Source: JBBIUS01 sp037440105 (GTDB lineage: Bacteria > Patescibacteriota > Patescibacteriia > XYB2-FULL-38-15). From it: a stretch of DNA of 11,783 nt. This document shows positions 1 through 7,150 of this stretch, piece by piece; within the stretch, counting starts at the first letter, position 1, and every line of letters starts with the position of its first letter. The translations under genes and the position numbers were made by a program. The DNA is taken from contig JBBIUS010000021.1 in the NCBI GenBank assembly GCA_037440105.1, positions 1 to 11,783 of the forward strand, in the 5' to 3' direction. The notes under the pieces were generated by a model, which had not been told where the DNA came from, ran no database searches, and saw nothing but the letters and a program-made list of their open reading frames with translations.

Positions 1-176
1 CCGGCAATAAAAAAAGCCGGCAAAAGGCAAGTTAAAACATGCTGGCGGGCGTATTCGTGCAGCAACTGGAAACCAGATAAAATAGCACCAGTGAATAAAG
101 CTGAATTCATCGGCATGAAGTAAAACAATAAAAACAGCCCCAAAAGAAAAATAAAAATATTAATTTCTTTTTTCAT
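1..176 (-). CDS. N-terminal part of a DUF318/YraQ (ArsP-like) permease, cut by window edge
   Basis: The reading frame starts with ATG at 176 and is still open at base 1, giving 58 full codons. It begins MKKEINIFIF, continues with a hydrophobic stretch (about residues 5-27, the first membrane segment), and then shows HEYARQHVLTCLLPAFFIAG, where the last Gly is inferred from the cut codon. From memory of the family, a short TM1 followed by a Leu-Pro-Ala-Phe-Phe-Ile-Ala-Gly segment marks DUF318 permeases, the group that includes YraQ and the organoarsenical exporter ArsP. It is third in an operon after the ArsR-type regulator and a mini-thioredoxin, 26 bp behind the latter, and this order fits the family assignment. 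The transported substrate cannot be read from 58 residues. No Shine-Dalgarno sequence precedes the start. Most of the protein lies outside the window, so this is partial, not a pseudogene. Confidence 0.72.
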   Translation of the reverse strand, partial: MKKEINIFIFLLGLFLLFYFMPMNSALFTGAILSGFQLLHEYARQHVLTCLLPAFFIA

Positions 177-202
177 AGAAATTATTAAGGATTATTTTTT
201 AA

Positions 203-439
203 TTATTTAAGCCAGGATTTAATTTCTTCAATTTCAGGAATTCTGCCACTGGCTTTAACTTCTTCATCTATCACAATGGCCGGGGTAGACATTACCCCGT
301 ATTCAGTTATTTGGGCAATGTCAAAAACATGTTCAACTTTAACATCATTTTCTTTGCCTAACTCTTTAACAGCTTGTTTGGCGTTTTCTTCCAGCTGCAA
401 GCACTTGGGGCAGCCGGAACCTAAAATTTTGATAATCAT
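203..439 (-). CDS. Mini-thioredoxin (redox-active disulfide protein 2 / TM0996 type)
   Basis: This 78-residue protein has a minimal thioredoxin fold. It starts MIIKILGSGCPKC with the redox motif C10-P-K-C13, and the cis-proline loop STPAIVID (Pro53) is the second half of the active site. It is shorter than classical thioredoxin (about 105 residues) and has no signal peptide, which matches the small archaeal and bacterial redox-active disulfide protein 2 family. The likely role is a cytoplasmic dithiol/disulfide carrier, but the natural partner is unknown. The start lies 4 bp after the stop of the ArsR-type regulator and the stop lies 26 bp before the permease, so it is co-transcribed with both. 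Trx-like proteins of this type are often linked to DUF318 permeases, which suggests it services the permease or its substrate. That functional link is inference. Confidence 0.88.
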   Translation of the reverse strand: MIIKILGSGCPKCLQLEENAKQAVKELGKENDVKVEHVFDIAQITEYGVMSTPAIVIDEEVKASGRIPEIEEIKSWLK

Positions 440-443
440 AATT

Positions 444-752
444 TTATTTGGTTAAATAGTACGCTAAAAGCGAACTATATTTATTAATCTCTTTTTGATT
501 AATTGAATAGATAACCTTAGTACCATCCTTTTTAGATTTTACCAGATTAAAATCTTTTAACACTTTGAGGTGATGAGATATGAGATTCTGGGGCAAATCT
601 AAATTCTGCCAGATTTCGCAGACGCAACTCTCGCCTTTATTTAGCATGCAAAGGATTTGCAGGCGGTTTTTATCAGCGATAATTTTTAAAAATTCCGTTG
701 TCTGCTGCAGATTATTTTTTGATTTTTTATTTTTACAACAATTAAATTTCAT
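444..752 (-). CDS. ArsR/SmtB-family winged-helix repressor
   Basis: This 102-residue protein has a complete ArsR-type domain. Helix 3 carries ESCVCEIW, the counterpart of the ELCVCDL metalloid/metal-binding box, with Cys43 and Cys45. The recognition helix lies in LPQNLISHHLKVLKDFNLV (about 53-71), followed by the wing KSKKDGTKVIYSI. An extra Cys5-Cys6 pair near the N terminus could add ligands, as in some As(III) or heavy-metal sensors. The first gene of its operon, it is followed 4 bp later by the mini-thioredoxin and then the permease. A perfect inverted repeat covers the -10 and start-site region of its own promoter, so autorepression relieved by inducer binding is the expected mode. The metalloid or thiol-reactive inducer is not determined. 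The start ATG at 752 is the only one giving the full N-terminal helix. It has no Shine-Dalgarno sequence. Confidence 0.93.
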   Translation of the reverse strand: MKFNCCKNKKSKNNLQQTTEFLKIIADKNRLQILCMLNKGESCVCEIWQNLDLPQNLISHHLKVLKDFNLVKSKKDGTKVIYSINQKEINKYSSLLAYYLTK

Positions 753-766
753 AGTAGTTGTGGATA

Positions 767-788
767 AATATCAATGAATATTGATATT
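767..788. promoter_or_regulatory. ArsR-type operator, perfect 9-4-9 inverted repeat
   Basis: AATATCAAT (767-775) and ATTGATATT (780-788) are exact reverse complements separated by 4 bases. The ATCAAT...ATTGAT architecture matches operators of ArsR/SmtB repressors. The site overlaps the TATAAT box and the predicted start point of the arsR promoter, so a bound dimer would block transcription initiation. Confidence 0.8.
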
Positions 789-814
789 ATACATTAATTA
801 TTTAAATCAATCAA
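786..814 (-). promoter_or_regulatory. Promoter of the arsR-thioredoxin-permease operon
   Basis: On the minus strand TTGATT (809-814) is followed after exactly 17 bases by TATAAT (786-791). Transcription would start near 779, inside the operator, leaving a leader of about 26 nt before the ATG at 752. Confidence 0.75.
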
Positions 815-834
815 ATTAATTTTTTCTCAAAATG

Positions 835-866
835 AAAAAACGAGTACCAAATAGTACCCATTTTTT
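835..866. terminator. Bidirectional hairpin terminator downstream of tRNA-Asn
   Basis: GAGTAC (842-847) and GTACCC (854-859) form a 6-bp stem (one G-U pair) with a 6-base loop. The stem is flanked by six A (835-840) and six T (861-866), so it reads as stem plus U-tract on either strand. It separates the tRNA from the arsR promoter and would end the tRNA transcript on the minus strand. Confidence 0.6.
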
Positions 867-868
867 CA

Positions 869-943
869 TGGCTCCGGGGGTGGGATTCGAACCCACGACC
901 AATTGGTTAACAGCCAACTGCTCTGCCACTGAGCTACCCCGGA
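869..943 (-). tRNA. tRNA-Asn (anticodon GUU), CCA encoded
   Basis: Read on the minus strand, the acceptor arm TCCGGGG pairs with CCCCGGA. The D arm is GCTC/GAGC with a short 7-base loop. The anticodon stem GTTGG/CCAAT holds the loop CTGTTAA with anticodon GTT, and the T arm is GTGGG-TTCGAAT-CCCAC. The discriminator is G73 and the CCA tail is encoded (869-871). All stems are intact apart from one G-U pair at the end of the anticodon stem. It has its own promoter about 20 bp upstream and a hairpin terminator just downstream, so it is a single-gene transcript placed between rpoD and the ArsR operon. Confidence 0.96.
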
Positions 944-964
944 ATACTAAAGACAAATTTTAAA

Positions 965-993
965 ATTTTAATTTTTTAACTAATTTATGTCAA
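965..993 (-). promoter_or_regulatory. Near-consensus promoter of tRNA-Asn
   Basis: On the minus strand the consensus TTGACA (988-993) is followed after 17 bases by TAAAAT (965-970). The predicted start near 958 gives a leader of about 15 nt before the tRNA 5' end at 943. This is the best sigma-70-type promoter in the window and fits a stable-RNA gene. Confidence 0.8.
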
Positions 994-1120
994 TAACATT
1001 TAGCTAAAATTTTATTTTCTTTTTTGAATAAGCATCACTAGATCTTAAGATTTTAAATATTTTTAGTCGTAAATTAGGATAAAATTTTAGAATGAACCTC
1101 AAATTTTTAAAATACGATAA

Positions 1121-2350
1121 TTAATAATCTTTTAATTTTTCAACACCCTTGAATCCTTGTATCTTTTCCAAGGCTTTTGCCTCGATCTGTCTTATTCTTT
1201 CTCTAGTAACGCCGAACTCCTGACCGACCTCTTCAAGGGTATGGGCAACTCCGTCGGTTAAACCGAAACGCATTTCAAGTATTTTTTGTTCGCGAGGCAA
1301 CAAATCTTTGATAGCCTCTTTGACGTATTCTCTTAAAAGTTGTAAAGCAGCTGCCCGGTCAGGAGAAATGTTTTTGACATCTTCAATAAAATCCTCAAGA
1401 ACGCTGTCTTCGTCTTCATCGCCAACCGAGGTATCTAATGAAACGGTGTCCTGTGAGATTTGAATTAAATTTTTTACTTTTTCCACATCCTCCCCCATTT
1501 CTGCGGCAATTTCCTCTGGCAGCGGTTCACGCCCCAAATCCTGAATAAGTTGTCTTGCTACTTGTTGATAACGGTTAATTGTTTCAACCATATGCACGGG
1601 GATTCTAATTGTCCTTGATTGATCAGCCAAAGCTCTTGTTACAGCTTGTCTAATCCACCATGTTGCATACGTAGAAAATTTATAACCTTTCTTTGGATCG
1701 AATTTTTCAACTGCTCGCATCAATCCAATATTGCCTTCTTGAATCAAGTCTGCAAGCGAAAGATTTTTTCCAACAAATTTTTTAGCAATAGAGACAACTA
1801 ACCGCAAATTGGCTAACATTAATTTTTGGGCAGCCTCTTTGTCTCCTTCGTCTTTTCGGCGAGCCAAAGCCATTTCTTCTTCAGTAGAAAGCAACGGCAC
1901 TTTGCCAATCTCTCTTAAATACATTTGAATCGAATCAGCAGAAATATCGCCTAAATCCAATCTTTTCTTTTCTTTACTAATACCTATTTCTGTTAAAATT
2001 TTTTTTCTTTCTTCTCCTCGACCTAAAATTTCGGGTTTAACTTCAACTAAAGCAATACCTGCCTTATCAATTAAATCAAGAAATTCCTCGTACTTTTTTA
2101 TATAATTTTCTAAATTTGGAAATGTAAAAAGAACTTCTGTATAAGTCAGAAATCCTCTCATGCGCCCCTTTTCTAAAATGGCTTTAATTTCTTCATCGCT
2201 CGGCGGTAGTATTTTCGGTACTGAAACACGTTTTGTTTTTTTGGTACGGCCCTTTTTTCTTTTTTCCTGTGCCTTTATTTCTCTTTTTTGCTTCACCTTT
2301 TTTCTTTTCTTAAGTTTTCTTAAAAGCCGGCGCTTTTTTTGCGTTTGCAT
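1121..2350 (-). CDS. rpoD: Primary RNA polymerase sigma factor (sigma-70, RpoD/SigA)
   Basis: This 409-residue protein has the full primary-sigma layout. A region 1.1-like domain spans about 50-105. Region 1.2 includes ADSIQMYLREIGKVPLLS (138-155). Region 2 runs from about 175 to 245, with LANLRLVVSIAKKF, DLIQEGNIGLMRAVEKFDP and the -10 recognition helix YKFSTYATWWIRQAVTRA. Region 3 covers about 250-325. Region 4 (335-405) has the -35 helix-turn-helix TLEEVGQEFGVTRERIRQIE (371-390). It directs RNA polymerase to housekeeping promoters. Upstream of region 1.1 sits an unusual basic tail, with 24 Lys/Arg in residues 5-41. The gene follows dnaG on the same strand, as in the macromolecular-synthesis operon, but a 264-bp gap leaves room for its own promoter. 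No Shine-Dalgarno sequence precedes the ATG, and no clear terminator follows the stop. Confidence 0.98.
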   Translation of the reverse strand: MQTQKKRRLLRKLKKRKKVKQKREIKAQEKRKKGRTKKTKRVSVPKILPPSDEEIKAILEKGRMRGFLTYTEVLFTFPNLENYIKKYEEFLDLIDKAGIALVEVKPEILGRGEERKKILTEIGISKEKKRLDLGDISADSIQMYLREIGKVPLLSTEEEMALARRKDEGDKEAAQKLMLANLRLVVSIAKKFVGKNLSLADLIQEGNIGLMRAVEKFDPKKGYKFSTYATWWIRQAVTRALADQSRTIRIPVHMVETINRYQQVARQLIQDLGREPLPEEIAAEMGEDVEKVKNLIQISQDTVSLDTSVGDEDEDSVLEDFIEDVKNISPDRAAALQLLREYVKEAIKDLLPREQKILEMRFGLTDGVAHTLEEVGQEFGVTRERIRQIEAKALEKIQGFKGVEKLKDY

Positions 2351-2422
2351 TTTAATAAAATATTAATAAATAATTTAAAAAACTAATGAAATGTTACCCG
2401 TATCAATTAAATTGTCCGTTAA

Positions 2423-2450
2423 GTTATAAATAACAAAGCGGCTGAAACAA
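2423..2450 (-). promoter_or_regulatory. Possible internal promoter for rpoD in the dnaG-rpoD gap
   Basis: TTGTTT (2445-2450, minus strand) lies 16 bases upstream of TATAAC (2423-2428). It would start transcripts near 2416, about 66 nt before rpoD. The match is moderate only. The rest of the 2351-2614 gap is A/T-rich, with no reading frame of note. Its only other structure is a 7-bp A/T-dominated inverted repeat (GGTTAAT/ATTAACC) near its dnaG end, without a U-tract. Confidence 0.3.
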
Positions 2451-2614
2451 AACAATAGACAGGTAGACTAACGATAGAAAGTAATTAATAGTGTGAAAAA
2501 TTTAAATTCATGACTTAATTTTCTACGTAAAAATCATTTTTAATCAAATTGTAATGGTTAATAATTTAATAATAAAATTAACCCCTCTAATTTTTTTTTC
2601 TTTCTTTAATGTTT

Positions 2615-4414
2615 TTATATATTAATGAGTTTATTAAATTCTTCAACTAATTCTTTCGCTTTCAAAAGTTCACCACGCTCCTCTGCTTCTTTCATCTCTC
2701 TCTCCAATCTTTTTCTTTCTTCTAAAATGTAATTTTCTCGCAACGCCCCTGCGCTTTTTAAAACCTCTCCTTTTATTTCCTCTTCATCGAAATTTGTAAA
2801 ATCTTTATCTGCCAAAAGTAACAAAGCATCAATGCATTTTTTATCTCTAAAAGATTGGAAAATTTCATCGATGTTAAAAGGAACTTCTTCTTTATCCACA
2901 GCCTTATTATAATATAAAATTAATGTTTTGTAAATTCCCCTTGACATCTCGTCCGGCAACATCGTTGGTTCTAAATAATCTATAACGTATTTTAAATTCT
3001 GAGGATATTTTAAAAGCAGCGCTAAAAATCTTTCTGTCAAAAGTTTTGCTCGATTTTTTTGCACAAATAAATTAGCATTTTCGTGTGACTGGTCTTTGTT
3101 TGCAACGGTTAATTTTTTTTGAGGCATCAATTCCCTTAAAATTTGCTCTGGCACTCCTAAAATATTTGCTAATTTTTCTAAATAAAAAGTTTGTTCAACT
3201 TTATCATGAATTTTTTCAATTGCATTAAAAGTATCTTGCGCCGCTTTCTTTTTTTCTTCTACTTTTCTCAAATCAAAATTAGCAAGGGTTTTTTTAATGT
3301 AATAATCCATGAAGGCCATAGAATTTGCAATTGCTTCACGCCAAAGATTTGGGTTTTTTTTAATATATTCATCCGGATCTTTGCCGATTTCAGGTGAAAG
3401 CATTATCACTTTGACATTGATCCCCTCTTGAAGCGCCGTATCAATTCCGCGCATGGCGGCTGTATTCCCGGCCAAATCAGCGTCAAAAGCAATGGCAAGA
3501 TTTGGTGAATATCTTTTTAAAAGATTTACTTGTTCTACGGTCATAGCTGTTCCAGACGAAGCGACAACATTTTGCACGCCAGCTTGATGCGAAGCAATAA
3601 CATCCATATTACCCTCAACCATTACTGCTAAATTTTCTTTTTTGATTTCTTGTTTTGCCAAATCCAAACCATAAATAACTCGACTTTTATCATACACCAT
3701 CGTCTGCGGCGTATTAACATATTTTCCACCAGTATTATTTTCTTTTTTCTCTGCTTCTGGTAGAAAGCGGCCAGTAAAGCCAACCACATTACCATGCACA
3801 TTGCGGATTGGAAACATTATTCTTTCCCTAAATCTGTCATAAAACCCTGAACCGCGTTCTTTTTTAACAGAAAGACCAGCCAAAAAAATATCCTTTTCGG
3901 TGTAACCCTTATTGCGCAAAAATTTCAGCGTGCTGTCCCATGAATTTGGAGCAAAACCAAGAAAAAATTTTTCCACCGTTTCTTCGGCTAGGCCTCGTTT
4001 TTTAAATAAATACTCCCGAGCTACCGCTGCCTCAGCCGAATTTAATAAATTACTATGATAAAATTTTGCTGCCGCTTCTAAAATGTCCAAAAGTCTCGTT
4101 TTTTGACTAGTAATATTCTTATCCTCGTAACGTAAAATAACGCCAGCCCGCTTGGCTAAAATTTTCAAGGCTTCTGGAAATTCAATATTTTCCATTTTTT
4201 GGACAAAACTAATCACATCGCCTCCTTCGCCGCAGCCAAAACAATGCCAAATCTGCTTGTCGCGAGAAACCATAAAAGAAGGCGTCTTCTCATTATGAAA
4301 CGGACAAAGCGCTTTCCAATTGGATCCGGCCTGCTTCATGTTCGGTACGTATTCGCTAATAACCTCAACTATGTCTAGTCGGTTTTTGATTTCCTCGACC
4401 TGTGATTCAGACAT
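2615..4414 (-). CDS. dnaG: DNA primase DnaG
   Basis: This 599-residue primase is full length for the family. The N-terminal zinc-binding domain has the CHC2 pattern C37-P-F-H40 ... C58-F-G-C61. The catalytic core contains RFRERIMFPI and FTGRFLPEA, followed by KYVNTPQTMVYDKSRVIYGLD. The TOPRIM acidic residues are in VEGNMDVIASHQAG (Glu268, Asp271) and AFDADLAGNTAAMRGID (Asp310, Asp312), with a third acidic site in KDPDEY (346-350). The C-terminal part (about 450-599) is helical and should contact the replicative helicase DnaB. The protein makes RNA primers for replication. The usual EGYMD motif reads EGNMD here, a substitution I recall from Patescibacteria primases. It is the first gene of the dnaG-rpoD pair and is divergent from the phosphorylase gene. 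The start is set by SQVEEIKNRLDIVEVISEYV, the normal N terminus of the family. Confidence 0.98.
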   Translation of the reverse strand: MSESQVEEIKNRLDIVEVISEYVPNMKQAGSNWKALCPFHNEKTPSFMVSRDKQIWHCFGCGEGGDVISFVQKMENIEFPEALKILAKRAGVILRYEDKNITSQKTRLLDILEAAAKFYHSNLLNSAEAAVAREYLFKKRGLAEETVEKFFLGFAPNSWDSTLKFLRNKGYTEKDIFLAGLSVKKERGSGFYDRFRERIMFPIRNVHGNVVGFTGRFLPEAEKKENNTGGKYVNTPQTMVYDKSRVIYGLDLAKQEIKKENLAVMVEGNMDVIASHQAGVQNVVASSGTAMTVEQVNLLKRYSPNLAIAFDADLAGNTAAMRGIDTALQEGINVKVIMLSPEIGKDPDEYIKKNPNLWREAIANSMAFMDYYIKKTLANFDLRKVEEKKKAAQDTFNAIEKIHDKVEQTFYLEKLANILGVPEQILRELMPQKKLTVANKDQSHENANLFVQKNRAKLLTERFLALLLKYPQNLKYVIDYLEPTMLPDEMSRGIYKTLILYYNKAVDKEEVPFNIDEIFQSFRDKKCIDALLLLADKDFTNFDEEEIKGEVLKSAGALRENYILEERKRLEREMKEAEERGELLKAKELVEEFNKLINI

Positions 4415-4434
4415 AGAAAATATAAAAAATAAAG

Positions 4435-4469
4435 CTAAAAATCAAATGTCAAATGTTAAAAATTATGAT
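4435..4469. repeat. Short degenerate heptamer tandem repeat
   Basis: Five consecutive 7-base units can be read here: CTAAAAA, TCAAATG, TCAAATG, TTAAAAA and TTATGAT. Two are identical and the rest share a T-pyrimidine-A-A-A frame. The array lies between the divergent dnaG and phosphorylase genes, just before the -10 box on the plus strand. It resembles the longer heptamer arrays around deoC but lacks an inverted partner. Confidence 0.4.
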
Positions 4470-4474
4470 ATAAT
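4466..4474 (+). promoter_or_regulatory. Extended -10 promoter element for the phosphorylase operon
   Basis: TGATATAAT matches the extended -10 form TGnTATAAT (TATAAT at 4469-4474). No good -35 is present, which is tolerated with an extended -10. The predicted start near 4481 gives a leader of about 56 nt. A second TATAAT further downstream, near 4507-4512, has no partner either. Confidence 0.45.
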
Positions 4475-4536
4475 AAAAGAATATAAAATAAATCTTTCTG
4501 CCACAATTATAATTTAAATTATTTTTAAAGTAAAGT

Positions 4537-6228
4537 ATGGTTAAACCATTAATAAAAGAGTTAAAAAATTTAACGAGCGAGCCAAAGATCGCCTATTTTA
4601 CCATGGAAATCGGCCTCCGCGAAGAAATTCCAACCTACAGCGGGGGTTTAGGAATTTTGGCTGGCGACGCGGTCCGTTCGGCCGCGGATTTAGGCCTACC
4701 CTTTGTCGCTGTTACTCTTTTAAACCACAAAGGATACTTTAAACAAGAACTTACTAAAGATGGAAAACAAATCGAACATCCAGCTAATTGGAACCCTAAA
4801 AAATATTTGAAACCCCTGCCAGTGACTGCCGAAGTGCATATTCGTGGCCGCCGAGTTTTAATTAAACCATGGCTTTATACCGTAAAAAGCGTCACGGGCG
4901 GAACTGTTCATGTTATTTTTTTAGACACGGATTTAAAAGAAAATATTTTAAAAGACCGAAAAATTTCTTACTTTCTTTACGGCGGAGACGCAAAATACAG
5001 ATTAAAACAAGAAATTGTTTTGGGCGTTGGTGGAGTAAGAATTTTAAAAACCCTTGGTGTGCCAGTTAGGAAATATCATATGAATGAAGGCCATGCCGCT
5101 TTCTTGACCCTGGAACTTTTGCGAATGAATAACTTTGACCAAAAGAAAACTCGCGGTATGTGCGTTTTTACAACCCACACGCCAGTTGCTGCCGGCCATG
5201 ATCAATTTGACTATACTCTCGTCCATCAACAAATGGAGCCGTTAGTCGCGCCGGAACTCTTAAAAAAATTAGGTGGGCCAAAAAGATTAAATATGACAAA
5301 ATTAGCTTTTAACATGAGTGAATATATTAATGGCGTTGCAAAGCGTCACCGCGAGGTTTCAGAAAAAATGTTTCCGGGGTATGAAATCCATGCGATCACA
5401 AATGGTGTTCACTCATATTTTTGGACACATCCGGCTTTTAGAAAACTTTACGATAAATATCTCCCCGGCTGGGCCAATGAGCCAGAACTTTTTATCCGCG
5501 CCCCAATTATTCCAAACGAAGAAATTTGGAAAGCCCGCGCTAAAGCCAAAAAAGAATTAATTGATTATGTGAATCGACTTACAGGAATCGGCATGAAAAA
5601 TGATGTTTTAACGATTGGTTTCGCTCGCCGCGCCACGGCTTATAAACGCCATAATTTTATTTTTTCCGACCTAAATCGGTTAAAAGAAATAAACTCTCGT
5701 TTTCCTATTCAAATCATTTTTGCAGGCAAGGCCCATCCTCAAGATGAAAATGGCAAAAAAATTATTCAAGAGGTTTTTCAAAACATTAAAAAATTAAAAA
5801 ATGAAATTAAAATCGTTTACCTTGCAAATTATGATATTGAAATGGCAAAAAAATTAACCTCGGGTTGCGATGTTTGGCTTAATAACCCCGAACGACCGAT
5901 GGAGGCCTCTGGAACCTCTGGGATGAAAGCAGCGCATAACGGAGTTATTAACTTTTCAATTTTAGATGGTTGGTGGGTTGAAGGATTTATTGAAGGTGTC
6001 ACCGGTTGGTCAATCGGCCCTGGACCAGAAGAAAAAATTAAACCAGACGAGACGCTAAAAAGAGAACTGGACGATTTATACAATAAATTAGAATATACAA
6101 TTCTTCCGATGTATTATAACCGCCGCGACGAATGGATGGAAATGATGGAAAATTCGATTAGCAAAGTGGCATATTATTTCAATACGCACAGGATGATGAG
6201 GCGATACGTCCTTTATGCTTACTTGTAA
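4537..6228 (+). CDS. glgP: Alpha-glucan phosphorylase, short GT35 type
   Basis: This 563-residue enzyme releases glucose 1-phosphate from alpha-1,4-glucans using phosphate and pyridoxal phosphate. The N-terminal signature is KIAYFTMEIGL...PTYSGGLGILAGD (about 17-44). YHMNEGHAAF (180-189) and THTPVAAGHDQF (213-224) line the sugar site. GFARRATAYKR (361-371) and IIFAGKAHP (393-401) are conserved in the C-terminal Rossmann domain. The PLP-binding lysine is Lys464 in MEASGTSGMKAAHNG. Glycogen phosphorylases of the MalP/GlgP type have about 800 residues. This one belongs to the shorter family (TIGR02094 type) and lacks the N-terminal regulatory segments, so allosteric control is not expected. It leads a plus-strand group with deoC and a Sua5-like gene. 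The 95-bp gap to deoC is mostly a heptamer-repeat hairpin. No glycogen-synthesis gene is in the window. Confidence 0.95.
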   Translation: MVKPLIKELKNLTSEPKIAYFTMEIGLREEIPTYSGGLGILAGDAVRSAADLGLPFVAVTLLNHKGYFKQELTKDGKQIEHPANWNPKKYLKPLPVTAEVHIRGRRVLIKPWLYTVKSVTGGTVHVIFLDTDLKENILKDRKISYFLYGGDAKYRLKQEIVLGVGGVRILKTLGVPVRKYHMNEGHAAFLTLELLRMNNFDQKKTRGMCVFTTHTPVAAGHDQFDYTLVHQQMEPLVAPELLKKLGGPKRLNMTKLAFNMSEYINGVAKRHREVSEKMFPGYEIHAITNGVHSYFWTHPAFRKLYDKYLPGWANEPELFIRAPIIPNEEIWKARAKAKKELIDYVNRLTGIGMKNDVLTIGFARRATAYKRHNFIFSDLNRLKEINSRFPIQIIFAGKAHPQDENGKKIIQEVFQNIKKLKNEIKIVYLANYDIEMAKKLTSGCDVWLNNPERPMEASGTSGMKAAHNGVINFSILDGWWVEGFIEGVTGWSIGPGPEEKIKPDETLKRELDDLYNKLEYTILPMYYNRRDEWMEMMENSISKVAYYFNTHRMMRRYVLYAYL

Positions 6229-6229
6229 A

Positions 6230-6310
6230 GTAACGCGTAGCGAATAACGGGTAACGGGTAATAAATTGACTTCTAAAATTACTGGTTACGCGTTATGGGT
6301 TACTGGTTAC
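6230..6310. repeat. Heptamer-repeat hairpin between glgP and deoC
   Basis: The left arm (6230-6262) is built from 7-base steps GTAACGC, GTAGCGA, ATAACGG, GTAACGG and GTAAT. The right arm (6278-6310) is the inverse: ATTACTG, GTTACGC, GTTATGG, GTTACTG and GTTAC. Each arm is 33 nt and the loop is 15 nt. I count 25 Watson-Crick pairs, 2 G-U pairs and 6 mismatches across the arms. The mismatches fall in the variable dinucleotides, while the GTAAC/GTTAC pentamers pair almost perfectly. It starts one base after the glgP stop codon and fills nearly the whole gap. It has no U-tract, so it is not a typical terminator. Confidence 0.85.
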
Positions 6311-6323
6311 TAAAAATATAATT

Positions 6324-7043
6324 ATGTTCACCAAATTTAAAAAACCAAACATCGAACTTATCCGCAAAAATCCGTCATGGATCGCCCAATATATCGACCA
6401 TACCGAAGTTAATCCGAATTCCACCGCGGCGGACATTAAAAAACTTTGCGCTGAAGCAAAAAAATATGGATTTTATTCTGTGATGGTTCTTCCTTATTAC
6501 ACCGCTTTAGCCAAAAAATTACTTCATAACACAAAAATAGAAGTTGGTGCGGTTATCGGTTTTCCTTTCGGCGTACAAAACACTTTAGCAAAACTTGCTG
6601 AAATGAAAACAATTTATCCTTTTGTCGACGAATTTGACGTAGTTATTAATCGACCCGCTTTTAAAACTGGTGATTATAAATTTGTTTTAAAAGAATTAAA
6701 AACTCTAGCAAAAGCCAAACGCGGTAAAATTTTAAAAGTTATCATTGAATCGCCAGAACTCAGCAACCAAGAAATTAAAAAAGCCACACAATTGGTCCTT
6801 GCTTCAGGCGCCGATTTTGTTAAAACCGCTGTTGGACTGCGCGGCGGAGCAAAAATAAAACATGTACAAATTATGAAAAAAGTGGTTGGCGATAAAATTC
6901 GCATCAAAGCATCTGGTGGAATTAAAGATTTTAAAACCGCCTTGGCGTTCCTTGCCGCAGGCGCTTCGCGACTCGGCACATCACATGGAGTAGAAATTAT
7001 AAAAGCAGGATTTAGCAAGAAAAAAACCTATTTTCACGAATGA
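6324..7043 (+). CDS. deoC: Deoxyribose-phosphate aldolase
   Basis: This 239-residue class I aldolase cleaves 2-deoxyribose 5-phosphate to glyceraldehyde 3-phosphate and acetaldehyde in deoxynucleoside salvage. IDHTEVNPNSTAADIKKLC (about 24-42) is the family N-terminal signature. The catalytic residues are present: Asp105 in VDEFDVVIN, the Schiff-base Lys167 in ADFVKTAVG, and Lys195 in RIKASGGIK. The phosphate-binding tail is SRLGTSHGVEII (215-226). Length is normal for the bacterial family (220-260). The usual VCVNP segment reads VMVLPYY here, so the cysteine found there in many homologues is missing. Heptamer-repeat hairpins occupy both flanking gaps, so it may share a transcript with glgP and the Sua5-like gene. 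A 10-bp palindrome CCATCGATGG (7047-7056) lies just after the stop. No Shine-Dalgarno sequence precedes the start. Confidence 0.96.
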   Translation: MFTKFKKPNIELIRKNPSWIAQYIDHTEVNPNSTAADIKKLCAEAKKYGFYSVMVLPYYTALAKKLLHNTKIEVGAVIGFPFGVQNTLAKLAEMKTIYPFVDEFDVVINRPAFKTGDYKFVLKELKTLAKAKRGKILKVIIESPELSNQEIKKATQLVLASGADFVKTAVGLRGGAKIKHVQIMKKVVGDKIRIKASGGIKDFKTALAFLAAGASRLGTSHGVEIIKAGFSKKKTYFHE

Positions 7044-7056
7044 ATCCCATCGATGG

Positions 7057-7150
7057 AATTTTCAATTTTCAATTTACAATTTTCAATCAATTTTGAAAAT
7101 TTAAAAATTTATTAATTTATTGAAAATTGAAAATTAGTAAATTGTAAATT
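7057..7150. repeat. Heptamer-repeat hairpin between deoC and the Sua5-like gene
   Basis: The left arm has four 7-base units AATTTTC, AATTTTC, AATTTAC and AATTTTC (7057-7084). The right arm (7122-7150) has GAAAATT, GAAAATT, AGTAAATT (one extra base) and GTAAATT. The arms are complementary apart from three mismatches and one bulge, and the segment ATTGAAAATTG is an exact inverse of the left arm. The central 7088-7118 segment is A/T only apart from one C and one G, with a smaller inverted repeat. The array ends within a few bases of the next start codon (7156). It has the same architecture as the 6230-6310 element but an unrelated sequence. Confidence 0.78.

Noticed and set aside
6230..6310. CRISPR array or rho-independent terminator
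   Set aside because: Units are 7 bp with no spacers, so it is not CRISPR. The hairpin has no U-tract, so it is not a standard terminator.
6674..7018. 114-codon open frame antisense to deoC
   Set aside because: deoC on the plus strand has all catalytic residues. The antisense frame has no recognisable features.
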